Assembly: GCA_009711765.1 (NCBI GenBank)
Contig: VEND01000097.1
Span: 1 to 64,000, forward strand
DNA from: Bacillota bacterium
GTDB lineage: Bacteria > Bacillota > Clostridia > Tissierellales > MES13
Reading direction: 5' to 3'
DNA: 64,000 nucleotides
Position 1 is the first letter of the stretch, and each line of letters starts with the position of its first letter. Shown here piece by piece: positions 28,777 through 38,327 of this stretch. The notes under the pieces were generated by a model. That model saw nothing but the letters and a program-made list of their open reading frames with translations. It had not been told where the DNA came from and searched no databases. Position numbers and translations under genes: made by a program.

Positions 28777-29319
28777 ATGGCAAGAATTCATGGTGAAGAT
28801 ATAATGCTTAGAGAGTATAGAGAAGATGATTTAAAATATATAAGAAAGTGGGTTAACAATCCTCAGATAACAAAATGGTTATCTGATGCATTTTTAACAC
28901 CCCATACATATCAAACTACAGAAAAATATTTAAAACATATTTTAGACTATACTGGAAAAGAGCAAATATATTTTGTAATAGCAAATAAAGATACAGGTGA
29001 ATATATAGGTCAACTTGATTTAATTAGAATAGATTGGAAAAATAGAGTAGGTGAATTAGGGATAGTTATAGGTACTGAGAATAATCGAGGAAAGGGATAT
29101 GGAACAAAGGCTATAAAATTATTACAGAAATATGTTTTTGAAAGTTTAAATTTAAATAGACTTGAATTAGAACTTAGAGGATATAATAAAAGAGCTTATA
29201 AGTGTTATAAAAAATGTGGTTTTATAGAAGAGGGGAGAAAAAGAAAAGAATTTTATATAAATGGAGAGTTTACTGATACTATTATTATGAGTATATTAAA
29301 AGAAGAATATAAAAAATAG
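28777..29319 (+). CDS. GNAT N-acetyltransferase
   Basis: GELGIVIGTENNRGKGYGTKAIKLLQKYVF...RAYKCYKKCGFIEEGRKRKEF. Confidence 0.9.
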   Translation: MARIHGEDIMLREYREDDLKYIRKWVNNPQITKWLSDAFLTPHTYQTTEKYLKHILDYTGKEQIYFVIANKDTGEYIGQLDLIRIDWKNRVGELGIVIGTENNRGKGYGTKAIKLLQKYVFESLNLNRLELELRGYNKRAYKCYKKCGFIEEGRKRKEFYINGEFTDTIIMSILKEEYKK

Positions 29320-29396
29320 TAAATTTAAAGTCTTGAATAAATATTTTTTATAGGTATGTAAATACTAAATATAAAATATTTTATTGGAGGCTTGTT

Positions 29397-29639
29397 ATGA
29401 ATAAAAAAATAGTAGTAGAGAATACTTTAACAGATGTTAGAAGTTATTTTAAAGATAAGGGTTATGATGTTAGAACCATGTATAAAAATAGTACATTAAA
29501 CGATATTACTACTAACGATTATGATGCAATTATTTTAGAAAAAGATACATTAGCAGAATTAAAAACATCATCACCAATAATAGAAGCATCTGGATTATCG
29601 GCTGAGGATATCTATAAAAAATTAAATAACATAAAATAA
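29397..29639 (+). CDS. YkuS/UPF0180 family protein
   Basis: 80 aa, VENTLTDVRSYFKDKGYDV. Confidence 0.7.
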   Translation: MNKKIVVENTLTDVRSYFKDKGYDVRTMYKNSTLNDITTNDYDAIILEKDTLAELKTSSPIIEASGLSAEDIYKKLNNIK

Positions 29640-29658
29640 AGCTGGATAACTTCCAGCT

Positions 29659-30270
29659 TTATTTAGTAGATCTCATAAACATTTGAGTCCAGTGATATGT
29701 TCCATACTTATCCTTAGCTAATCCTACTCCTATTTCACTAAATGAAGGACTTAGTATATTATTTCTATGTCCAGGGGAATTCATCCAAGAATTCATAACC
29801 TGTTTAGGGCTTTGTTGGCCTTTTGCTATATTTTCACCAGCAGCTGTAAATTTAAGACCGAAATTTTCCATCATTTTAAAAGGTGAACCATAGACAGGAG
29901 AATAATGAGCAAAGTAATTATTATTAACCATATCATTAGATTTATATCTAGCACATCTAGAAAGTTGCCAATTACCCTTTAACATTTCAAGTCCATGTTT
30001 TGATCTTTCTATGTTAACAAGCCTTATTACTTCATTTTCTAAGGCTTTTATATCTTTAATGTTTGGAACTTTTATTATTTGTCCTGGATATATTAAACTT
30101 GGATTTTTTATTTGAGGGTTTTCTGAGATAATTTCACTTAAACCTACTTCATATTTTACAGCAATTTTCCATAAGCTGTCTCCAGGTTTAACAGTATAGC
30201 TAAAGGATTCAGCTAATACTGGAGTAGAAAGTAGTAAAAGAATTAATACAACTATAAAAGTTTTTTTCAA
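29659..30270 (-). CDS. LysM + CAP (SCP/YkwD-like) domain secreted protein
   Basis: Signal peptide, YTVKPGDSLWKIAVKY LysM, ENIAKGQQSPKQVMNSWMNSPGHRNNIL. Confidence 0.93.
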   Translation of the reverse strand: MKKTFIVVLILLLLSTPVLAESFSYTVKPGDSLWKIAVKYEVGLSEIISENPQIKNPSLIYPGQIIKVPNIKDIKALENEVIRLVNIERSKHGLEMLKGNWQLSRCARYKSNDMVNNNYFAHYSPVYGSPFKMMENFGLKFTAAGENIAKGQQSPKQVMNSWMNSPGHRNNILSPSFSEIGVGLAKDKYGTYHWTQMFMRSTK

Positions 30271-30434
30271 TTTATCACCACCAATTTGTTTTATAATTAT
30301 ATTATTTGATATTAAAAAACTAATATTCTATCTGATTTTGTGATAATTAGTATATTATACTAATACTTTAGTAAAAGAAGGAATATTTTAAGAATTACAG
30401 AATTATTAAGTAATAAGTTCTAAGGAGGATTTAA

Positions 30435-30722
30435 ATGGAAAAAGGAGATAAATTATTTGTAAGAATTGATAAGAGAGTTAAAGGTTCTAATATAAGTTCT
30501 AACGATTTTAAAGATCATATTAATTATGTAAAGACGATTGCTAATGAAAGATATTTCATAGGTGGTGGTTTTGAAAAGAAAGATGGAGGCATGACTTTAA
30601 TGAAAGCAAATGATATAGAAGAAGCAAAAGAAATTGCTGAAAATGACCCTTTAATTAATAGAAAACTCTACACTTGTGAAATCTATGAATGGAATATTCA
30701 AGTTCTTAATAAGAAAAGTTAA
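30435..30722 (+). CDS. YciI-like protein
   Basis: FKDHINYVKTIANERYFIGGGF...AKEIAENDPLINRKLYTCEIYEW. Confidence 0.75.
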   Translation: MEKGDKLFVRIDKRVKGSNISSNDFKDHINYVKTIANERYFIGGGFEKKDGGMTLMKANDIEEAKEIAENDPLINRKLYTCEIYEWNIQVLNKKS

Positions 30723-30736
30723 TTAGGAGGATATAA

Positions 30737-31396
30737 ATGCATTTTGTAACTGGTGAAAAAATGAGAAAAATAGATAAATATTGTATAGAAAATTTAGGCA
30801 TACCAGCCATAGTATTAATGGAAAATGCAGCTTTGAAAGTTTTAAAACATTTACATACTGATAAATTAAAAAAATATATTATAGTAGCAGCTACAGGAAA
30901 TAATGGAGGAGATGGCTTAGCAGTAGCTAGACATTTAATAACAATGGATAAGGAAGTTAAGGTTTTTATACTTGGTTCTCTAGATAAAACAAGCAAATGT
31001 TTTAGTATAAATTATAATATATTAAAAAATATGGAAGCCGATATCCAAGTTATAAAAAATCAAAATAATATTAACAATTTAAAAAAAGAGATAAAAAAAG
31101 GAGATATAGTTATAGATTCAATATTTGGAACCGGTCTTTCTAAAAGTATAAAAGGTGAATATAAAGAAACTATAAAAGTTATAAATAAATATAGTAAACA
31201 TATTCTATCAATAGATATACCATCTGGACTTAATTGCGATACTGGGGAAATTTATAATGTATGTATAAAAGCAAATGAAACAGTAACTTTACAATTAAAT
31301 AAAAAGGGTTTTTTAAATCCTAATGCAAAGGATTACACGGGTGAAGTTTTAATTGAAAGAATAGGAATGCCACCTAATATAGTAGATATATTTTAA
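30737..31396 (+). CDS. nnrE: NAD(P)H-hydrate epimerase (YjeF_N domain)
   Basis: MRKIDKYCIENLGIPAIVLMENAA, TGNNGGDGLAVAR, DSIFGTGL, SIDIPSGL. Confidence 0.9.
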   Translation: MHFVTGEKMRKIDKYCIENLGIPAIVLMENAALKVLKHLHTDKLKKYIIVAATGNNGGDGLAVARHLITMDKEVKVFILGSLDKTSKCFSINYNILKNMEADIQVIKNQNNINNLKKEIKKGDIVIDSIFGTGLSKSIKGEYKETIKVINKYSKHILSIDIPSGLNCDTGEIYNVCIKANETVTLQLNKKGFLNPNAKDYTGEVLIERIGMPPNIVDIF

Positions 31397-31401
31397 AGCT
31401 T

Positions 31402-31427
31402 AAAGGAGCCAAAATAGGCTCCTTTTT
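31402..31427 (+). terminator. Intrinsic terminator
   Basis: AAAGGAGCCAAAATAGGCTCCTTTTT. Confidence 0.8.
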
Positions 31428-31430
31428 ATC

Positions 31431-31523
31431 TTAATTACAATATGAGCAGAATAAAACTATTAGTAATAAAAAGAAAAATAGTAAACTACTGTCATAACCA
31501 CATCCACATTTACCATCTGCCAT
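31431..31523 (-). CDS. Small Cys-containing membrane peptide (30 aa)
   Basis: MADGKCGCGYDSSLLFFFLLLIVLFCSYCN with GGAGGGA SD; not in ORF track. Confidence 0.65.
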   Translation of the reverse strand: MADGKCGCGYDSSLLFFFLLLIVLFCSYCN

Positions 31524-31558
31524 AATATCCCTCCTATTATTATTTAAAATATGATTAT

Positions 31559-31663
31559 TTATCTATAACTATAGTAATTAGTAAAGAGTACAACAACAAG
31601 TAAGAAAAAGAAAAGTAATTCTGTTTTATTTCCATCAAAAAGACCTTTTAACACTTCAGCCAT
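31559..31663 (-). CDS. Small membrane peptide (34 aa)
   Basis: MAEVLKGLFDGNKTELLFFFLLVVVLFTNYYSYR with GGAGGTAATTAA SD; not in ORF track. Confidence 0.65.
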   Translation of the reverse strand: MAEVLKGLFDGNKTELLFFFLLVVVLFTNYYSYR

Positions 31664-31756
31664 TTAATTACCTCCTTTAGTAAAAATAATAAGTTAATAT
31701 AGTATATGGTATGAAATTAAATTTGGTGAAAAAAAAACAGTTCAAAAATGAACTGT

Positions 31757-32758
31757 TTAAAATCTTGTTTCTTTAATTTTTTCTTCAAATTTTTCATTAA
31801 TTTCTTTTTCAACATCATTTAGCTTACTAAGTATGTTAGATCTCATAATTTTACCAATTTCATCTTTAGACATTTTATTTCTATCTTTTAAACTAGTCCA
31901 AGATATTTTCTTTCTTTTATAAAACAAATCATAATCTACAATTCTAGTACCGTCTTGTAAATGTTCAAGACCGATTAATATTTTCTTTATATATTCAGGT
32001 TGATAAAAGGTAAATAACTTTAATCTATAGATTTTAACTGCTCTAAATATTGATACGGTATCTTTGCCCCAAGACTCCCCTAAAATTAGACCTAGTTCTA
32101 AACTTTCAACAATATGTAATAATCTCTCATAATGTAGTTTATATTCTTCATAGGCATCATATATTTTAATATCTAGTTCACACCAATCTTTTTTATTCAA
32201 TCCAGCATTTAGATATTCAAGGGCACGAATTCTTAAACTTCTTTCTATTTCAGTATAGGATTTATCTATATAAATAGATTTTTTATATAAGTCATTAATA
32301 GAGAGGGTGTTATGTAGAGGTCTTTTAGTTAAAGTTATTAATGTGCCAGAATTAAATTCTTCCCAAATATTAGGTATATAAGTAATATTACAATCATAGT
32401 GTTCTTTAAATTTATTTATAACCTTTTCTTCGTCACCAAAGACTCTCATTACTAAAGTTTTTGGAGCTAATCTAATATTTTGAATTAAATTATTTTTTTT
32501 ATCCTTTATGATATTAACTAAAAGAATATCACTTTCTAAGGGAACTGTTAATACACTTTTTGGGTCTGAAAATTCTACTAAGGGTTTCATTTTATCTAAT
32601 ATTAGTACGATAGTATTATGTTCACTTGAATTAGCTAAAGCTGATGAAAGTTTTGTTTTTATAGCACTATGTTTTTTTATTAAATAGTTTTCTAACAAGT
32701 TATCTTTTGAACTTTCTACTAATAAAACATTAGCAGAGCTTCTTAAAAATGAAAGCAT
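31757..32758 (-). CDS. Hypothetical protein
   Basis: Long ORF with SD, operonic with phosphoesterase; family not recognised. Confidence 0.7.
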   Translation of the reverse strand: MLSFLRSSANVLLVESSKDNLLENYLIKKHSAIKTKLSSALANSSEHNTIVLILDKMKPLVEFSDPKSVLTVPLESDILLVNIIKDKKNNLIQNIRLAPKTLVMRVFGDEEKVINKFKEHYDCNITYIPNIWEEFNSGTLITLTKRPLHNTLSINDLYKKSIYIDKSYTEIERSLRIRALEYLNAGLNKKDWCELDIKIYDAYEEYKLHYERLLHIVESLELGLILGESWGKDTVSIFRAVKIYRLKLFTFYQPEYIKKILIGLEHLQDGTRIVDYDLFYKRKKISWTSLKDRNKMSKDEIGKIMRSNILSKLNDVEKEINEKFEEKIKETRF

Positions 32759-32770
32759 ATTTATCCTCCT

Positions 32771-33382
32771 TTATATACCTGTTTTTCCTTTTTTTAATCT
32801 GCTGTAGTCAGTACCATAGGGATATAGTAAATATGTTACTTCCTTTGTATCTAAATCATAGATATGGATATTTAAAAGTCCATTTAAATATAATTTTCCA
32901 TTATCCTCTTTTGTTTTTATACTTAAGTTATGTCCAAACATATTAATTTGAGATGGAGATATTTTAATGTCTTTAGGAAAATGACTTATATAAAACTTAA
33001 TATTTTCTATTAAAAATTTTTCTTTAGTTAATAGAGTGCTTTTTTTAATGTGTTTTTGTAGTATGGATTTATTATCGTGATTTCCCATAGCTATATAGAT
33101 TTTTTCAGCAGAAGAATTTTCTAAGATATGTACTAACTTTTTTATTGATTTTTCATAGCGATTTATAAACTTAGGATGAAATTCTAATTTAATATTATCA
33201 GCTACATCACCAGTATGAACTATATATTTTGGTTTTAGTTCTTTTATTAAATTATTTATAGCACCGTATATACAAGTGGGAGTATCCGATATATGAAGCA
33301 GTAAATTATCTTTATTTTTAATACTATTAGGTAAATATATTTGGCCTAAGTAATAATAAAAATATTTTTTAAGATTATCCAT
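32771..33382 (-). CDS. Metallophosphoesterase family protein
   Basis: HISDTPT, VHTGDVAD, MGNHDN, FGHN motifs. Confidence 0.85.
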   Translation of the reverse strand: MDNLKKYFYYYLGQIYLPNSIKNKDNLLLHISDTPTCIYGAINNLIKELKPKYIVHTGDVADNIKLEFHPKFINRYEKSIKKLVHILENSSAEKIYIAMGNHDNKSILQKHIKKSTLLTKEKFLIENIKFYISHFPKDIKISPSQINMFGHNLSIKTKEDNGKLYLNGLLNIHIYDLDTKEVTYLLYPYGTDYSRLKKGKTGI

Positions 33383-33525
33383 AGCATCTTCCTTTTTTTA
33401 TATTTAGATTTTAATTTTTAATAGTATTTTTAAAAATTTCTTATTAACAAAATATTTACATATATTTCATCTATTTTAAACACTTTATTAATATTATTAA
33501 AACAAAGAAAAAGGGAGTGTGGAAT

Positions 33526-34431
33526 ATGGTTAGACTTAGAGAAAATAAATTTACTATTAATAATAGAAATATTTTGTTATCTTTTATTATAACACTATTT
33601 AGTGCTTTTATATTTAAATTTTTACACAGAGTAGGAGTGATTATATTTTTTGTAACAAAGTTTCAAAATAAAGAACTTGATCAAAGTACGATTGATATAA
33701 TTATTAAAGGGGATTTAGGTTTACAAGCCTTACTTTATTTAGGAGTTGAATTATTATTTTTACTTATAACATATCTATTTATGAATATAGTAGAAAGAGG
33801 AGAATTTTCAATATTTAATATAGATTATAAACTGACTAAAGAAAACAAAATCCTTCTTTTATATTTTACTATTACTATAATAACTTTTAAAGTCATTAGT
33901 TATTTTTTATTTGATCATTTAGGGTTAGTAGATATTAATTTTATAGGGTTTTCTAAATTTTTAGTAGGAGAAATAATAGGATTTGCACTTTTTATGATTA
34001 TTATTTCATCAATAAAAGCATTATGTGAGGAAATATATTTTAGATATTATCTTTTAGATAGAACTAAAAAATATATAGGGGATATAATAGGGGGCTTATT
34101 TACATCTTTTTTATTTAGTTTATTATATGTATTAATATATTTTAAATTTAATTTAGAAATATTAATACTTTTTATTTTAGCTTTATTTATAGGATATATA
34201 TATTTAAAAACTAATTCATTATTTTTAACTATAGGAACTCACGCTATATGGTTTTTCACAGGAGGTTTAATAAAGGGAAAGGGAGTATTTTTTTCTAATG
34301 AGGGTATTTTTCTTCTAAAAAACATTAATGAATTTAGTCCTTTATTTCTAACCTTTGTTGATTTAATTACAATACTATTATTAATATTGATATTTAAAAA
34401 TAGAGAGATTATAAAAGACCATCTCCATTAA
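33526..34431 (+). CDS. CPBP family intramembrane metalloprotease
   Basis: IKALCEEIYFRYYLLDRTKKYIG, multi-TM, GTHAIWFFTGG. Confidence 0.85.
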   Translation: MVRLRENKFTINNRNILLSFIITLFSAFIFKFLHRVGVIIFFVTKFQNKELDQSTIDIIIKGDLGLQALLYLGVELLFLLITYLFMNIVERGEFSIFNIDYKLTKENKILLLYFTITIITFKVISYFLFDHLGLVDINFIGFSKFLVGEIIGFALFMIIISSIKALCEEIYFRYYLLDRTKKYIGDIIGGLFTSFLFSLLYVLIYFKFNLEILILFILALFIGYIYLKTNSLFLTIGTHAIWFFTGGLIKGKGVFFSNEGIFLLKNINEFSPLFLTFVDLITILLLILIFKNREIIKDHLH

Positions 34432-34444
34432 TGTAGGTGGTCTT

Positions 34445-34537
34445 TTATAATATAAATCTTAAAAAAAGCGCGATAACAATACTTATAGATCCAATAATAA
34501 AACTATAAATAGTTATGTTTTCTTTATATTTTTGCAT
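34445..34537 (-). CDS. Small membrane peptide (30 aa)
   Basis: MQKYKENITIYSFIIGSISIVIALFLRFIL, SD GGAAGATA. Confidence 0.45.
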   Translation of the reverse strand: MQKYKENITIYSFIIGSISIVIALFLRFIL

Positions 34538-34704
34538 ATTATCTTCCTTTCAAAAATAGTAAAAATTCATAAGTACTTATATATTAGTATTAACTAAAAA
34601 AAGTTTATTAATATATTTTATGTAGAAAAGTTTAATTTGTAACTAGTTTCACAAAATATTAATTAATGAATATTATAAATAAGGAAAATAAAGAGGTGAA
34701 TATT

Positions 34705-35886
34705 ATGAAAATAATAATTGATCCAGGTCATGGAGGAAAGGACCCAGGAGGAGGGAATAATAAATTTTTCAAAGAAAAGGATATGACCCTTAAAATTTCT
34801 ATCTATCAGTATAATAGATTAAAAGAATTAGGAATAAATGTTGATATTACTAGAAAAGATGATATTTATTTAAGTCCTAAAAATAGAACTAAAATTGTTA
34901 GAAATTCAGAATCAGATATATGTATATCAAATCATATAAATTCAGTTTCAAATAAATATGTTCAAGGAGCAGAGATTATTCACTCAATTTATACCGATGG
35001 AGAACTTGCTAATATTTTATTAAATGAACTTGTAAAAAAGGGAGCTATTAGAAGAAGAGTTTTTTCTAAAGCTAATCCACAAAACCCTAATAAGGACTAT
35101 TATTATATGAACAGAGATACAGGGAGTGTAGAAACAGTAATAGTTGAATATGCTTTTGCAAGTAACTTAAATGATACACAAAAGTTATTAAATAATTGGA
35201 TGGACTATGCAGAAGCTGTTGTTAAGGGAATATGTAGTTATATTAATCATCCTTATAATAATAACACTTCTTTAAAACTAATGGGACCATCAAAGTCGAG
35301 TCTTTTACAAATGGAAACATGGGCTAGAAATAATAAGGCAACTTATAAGTTTATAGATGCAGCAAAATTATATTTAAAATATGGTAGTTTAACAAAACTA
35401 AGGGGAGATATTTTATATTGTCAAAGCGCAAAGGAAACTAATTTTGGAAAATATACAGGTATAGTTAAGGAAGAGATGAATAATTTTGCAGGAATAAAAA
35501 TTAAAAATCCAACAGGGGATAATATATCAGATCATGAAACTTTTAAAAGTATGGAAGATGGTATAAGAGCTCATTTCAATCACATGTGTGCTTATGTAGG
35601 ACTAACTCCAATAGGAAATCCCCATGATAGATATTATATTGTAAAATCCCTTAATTGGGCTTCAACAGTTAGATATGTGGAAGAACTAGGAGGGAAGTGG
35701 GCCCCAGATAAAAATTATGGAATATCTATAAAAAATTTATTAAATGAGTTATTAAATACTGAAATTGATGTAATTAATTATAAAAAACTTTATGAAAAAT
35801 GTCTTAAGGAGAGAAAAAGATTAAATTATGAGATAGAGTTATTAAAAGAAAAGATAAATAAAATAAAATCAATAGTGGAGGATTAA
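34705..35886 (+). CDS. N-acetylmuramoyl-L-alanine amidase + glucosaminidase bifunctional lysin
   Basis: IIIDPGHGGKDPGGGN...SNHINS...VIVEYAFASN; second domain YCQSAKETNFGKYTG...NNFAGIKI; SD before ATG 34705. Confidence 0.88.
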   Translation: MKIIIDPGHGGKDPGGGNNKFFKEKDMTLKISIYQYNRLKELGINVDITRKDDIYLSPKNRTKIVRNSESDICISNHINSVSNKYVQGAEIIHSIYTDGELANILLNELVKKGAIRRRVFSKANPQNPNKDYYYMNRDTGSVETVIVEYAFASNLNDTQKLLNNWMDYAEAVVKGICSYINHPYNNNTSLKLMGPSKSSLLQMETWARNNKATYKFIDAAKLYLKYGSLTKLRGDILYCQSAKETNFGKYTGIVKEEMNNFAGIKIKNPTGDNISDHETFKSMEDGIRAHFNHMCAYVGLTPIGNPHDRYYIVKSLNWASTVRYVEELGGKWAPDKNYGISIKNLLNELLNTEIDVINYKKLYEKCLKERKRLNYEIELLKEKINKIKSIVED

Positions 35887-35888
35887 TA

Positions 35889-36251
35889 ATGCTTAATTTA
35901 ATTCAAATGAATTTAAGTCAAATTTTAATAAGTTTAATTGTTATTGGTATTTTATTATTTTTATACAAGAGAGGTAAAAAAGAAATTGTAAAGAAAATAA
36001 TCTTATCACTAGTTATTCAGGCAGAAAAAACATTAGGATCTAAAACAGGTGATTTAAAGTATGCTTATGTAATACAAAAGGTATATGAAATATTACCTTT
36101 TTATATAAGGGGTTTATATACTAAAAAGGAAATAGGTAATATGATTGAAGAAGCAGTTATTTATTTAAAGAAATTTCTAAATTCAAATAAAGATTTACTT
36201 GGATATATAGAAGAATATAAAAAGGTTGAAATAGATAATATGAAATTGTAG
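35889..36251 (+). CDS. Holin-like (LLH-type) small protein
   Basis: N-terminal TM then basic/coiled region IILSLVIQAEKTLGSKTGDLKYAYVIQKVYEILP; adjacent to lysin. Confidence 0.55.
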   Translation: MLNLIQMNLSQILISLIVIGILLFLYKRGKKEIVKKIILSLVIQAEKTLGSKTGDLKYAYVIQKVYEILPFYIRGLYTKKEIGNMIEEAVIYLKKFLNSNKDLLGYIEEYKKVEIDNMKL

Positions 36252-36322
36252 TAATTTAATTAATCGAATAAACTTTAAAAAAATGGTTATTATAATTATA
36301 AGACTTAAATAGGAGGTATATT

Positions 36323-36829
36323 ATGGGTTTTTTAACTAGAGATAAATTTAATCCTATGCATTATGGCGAAGTATTTCATATATGGACTCATTTAATGGGT
36401 TCAAAGGGGTGTATAGGTAAATTTCAGATGCTAAGTAATCATGTTGAAGATAAAGATTTAAAAAAATTTATTGAAGATATTATAGAGAATATGATTAAAC
36501 CAGAAATTAAAGAATTAGACGAATTTTTAAAAGAAAATGGAATAGAACTTCCTCCTTGCTCTCAAGAAAAACCTGAAGTTGAATTTGAATCAATACCTAA
36601 GGGTGCTCGTATGGAAGATAAAGAGGCAGCTTATTGTGTTTATAATGATTTAACGAAAAATTTGGTAAATTGTAGTCAAATAATAGGCTTAAGTATTAGA
36701 ACTGATATAAGTAAGATTTTTTTAGACCATCATCAAGATATTGCTAGATATGGATCAAAGCTTTTAAAACTAATGAAAGATAAAGAGTGGTTAGAAAAAC
36801 CACCACTTCATATTACAGATAATTATTAA
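36323..36829 (+). CDS. DUF3231 family protein
   Basis: GEVFHIWTHL...MIKPEIKELDEFLKENGIELPP. Confidence 0.75.
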   Translation: MGFLTRDKFNPMHYGEVFHIWTHLMGSKGCIGKFQMLSNHVEDKDLKKFIEDIIENMIKPEIKELDEFLKENGIELPPCSQEKPEVEFESIPKGARMEDKEAAYCVYNDLTKNLVNCSQIIGLSIRTDISKIFLDHHQDIARYGSKLLKLMKDKEWLEKPPLHITDNY

Positions 36830-36894
36830 AATTATGTTTGACTTATAATGGTTATATATATATAATTTAACTAAAATAATATATAGTGGTAGAT

Positions 36895-36990
36895 AATCAT
36901 TGAAGATATTCATTATTGAATGACCGTAGGAGCAAGAAATAAAATTAGCTAAAGTTTTATTTTGAATCTTTCAGGTTTGATACAATGATT
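36895..36990 (+). ncRNA. Glycine riboswitch-like aptamer 1
   Basis: P1 AATCATTG/CAATGATT; CCGTAGGAGCAAG and CTTTCAGG core pieces. Confidence 0.6.
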
Positions 36991-36997
36991 TGACACG

Positions 36998-37078
36998 CCC
37001 CTGGAGAGACCTATAAAGGGCATCGAAGAAGCAACTTACAGTTTAATGTAGGGAAACTTTCAGATAAAAGGACAGGGA
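36998..37078 (+). ncRNA. Glycine riboswitch-like aptamer 2
   Basis: CCCTGGAGAGACC...GGGCATCGAAGAAGCAA...GGGAAACTTTCAGATAAAAGGACAGGG. Confidence 0.85.
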
Positions 37079-37127
37079 ATAAATTAGCATAGATTAGTCT
37101 ATGTTAATTTATTCCCTGTCTTTTTTT
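37071..37127 (+). terminator. Riboswitch expression-platform terminator
   Basis: GACAGGGAATAAATTAGCATAGA-TTAG-TCTATGTTAATTTATTCCCTGTC followed by T7; overlaps aptamer-2 P1 3' strand. Confidence 0.85.
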
Positions 37128-37150
37128 AATTATAATTTAGGAGGGATAAT

Positions 37151-38179
37151 ATGTTTTTAATGACAAAGGGAATAGGCTTATTAGTATTAACTTTAATAGT
37201 TTTTTCTGGATTTAGTTTAAAGGCACCAAAGGGAGATAAGGCAATGTCAGGTTTAGCCGGTGCTGCAGTAGCAACATTCTTAGTAGAGGCAGTACACAAA
37301 TATATAAGTGGTGATTTCTTCCATTTAGCCTTTTTAGGGGAAGTAGGTAGTTCTTCAGGTAGTATGGGAGGACCTATAGCCTCTATATTAGTTTCTTTAA
37401 GTATGGGAATAAATCCAATATATGCGGTAGTCACTGGAGCTGCATTGATGAATTTAGGTATTTTACCAGGGTTTATCGCGGGTTATGTTATAGGAATTAT
37501 TGGACCTAAATTAGAAAATAAACTTCCTAAAGGTATAGATACAATTTTTGGAGCATTATTGATAGCTCCATTATCAAGGTTTGTAGCTGTTTTAGTTGCT
37601 CCAGTAATCAATAATACATTATTTACAATAGGTGATATGATTTCTATAGCAGCAGATCAATCTCCTTATGTGATGGGCTTTATATTAGGAGGAATAATAA
37701 AAATAATGTGTACATCACCTTTAAGTTCAATGGCTTTAACAGCTATGTTAGGACTTGAAGGCTTAGCAATGGGTATAGCGTCTATAGCTAGTTTCTCAGG
37801 TGCATTTACCAATGGTTTATTATTTAAAAGATTAAAATTAGGAGATAAGGGAAATGTATTAGCTGTTATGTTAGAACCACTGACTCAAGCTGATATTATT
37901 ACTAAAAACCCTCTTCCTGTATATATTTCTGATTTTATAGGAGGTGGACTAGGAGGAATAGTCGCTGCATATTTTGGAATTATAAATAATGCACCAGGGA
38001 CAGCAGCACCTATTCCAGGATTATTAGCTCCTTTTGGATTTAATCCACCATTAAAAGTTATTATGGCTTTAATTTTAGGTTCATTGGGTGGATTATTAGG
38101 TGGATATATAGGTTCAACCATATTTATATTAATTAGAAATATTAAAGATGCTAGAAAGAAAAAAATTATTACAGAGTAA
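37151..38179 (+). CDS. PTS_EIIC_2/PfoR-like (COG3641-type) multi-TM membrane protein
   Basis: Multi-TM with glycine-rich segments GSSSGSMGGPIASILVSLSMGINPIYAVVTGAALMNLG. Confidence 0.75.
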   Translation: MFLMTKGIGLLVLTLIVFSGFSLKAPKGDKAMSGLAGAAVATFLVEAVHKYISGDFFHLAFLGEVGSSSGSMGGPIASILVSLSMGINPIYAVVTGAALMNLGILPGFIAGYVIGIIGPKLENKLPKGIDTIFGALLIAPLSRFVAVLVAPVINNTLFTIGDMISIAADQSPYVMGFILGGIIKIMCTSPLSSMALTAMLGLEGLAMGIASIASFSGAFTNGLLFKRLKLGDKGNVLAVMLEPLTQADIITKNPLPVYISDFIGGGLGGIVAAYFGIINNAPGTAAPIPGLLAPFGFNPPLKVIMALILGSLGGLLGGYIGSTIFILIRNIKDARKKKIITE

Positions 38180-38186
38180 TTTATAA

Positions 38187-38222
38187 AACCTACTATAAAG
38201 ATTCTTTATAGTAGGTTTATTT
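38187..38222 (+). terminator. Intrinsic terminator
   Basis: AACCTACTATAAAGATTCTTTATAGTAGGTTTATTT. Confidence 0.75.
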
Positions 38223-38327
38223 AAAGGTTAAATTTTCAGAATTTTTCGGATTTTTAAATTTCACTTGAATAATATATCGTTATATCGTAATATATTAATA
38301 TAAGAATACAAATAAGGAGGAATAATT

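Noticed and set aside
37885-38121. Proline/asparagine-rich minus-strand ORFs (also 37126-37434)
   Set aside because: Antisense to a glycine-rich membrane protein; typical composition artefact.
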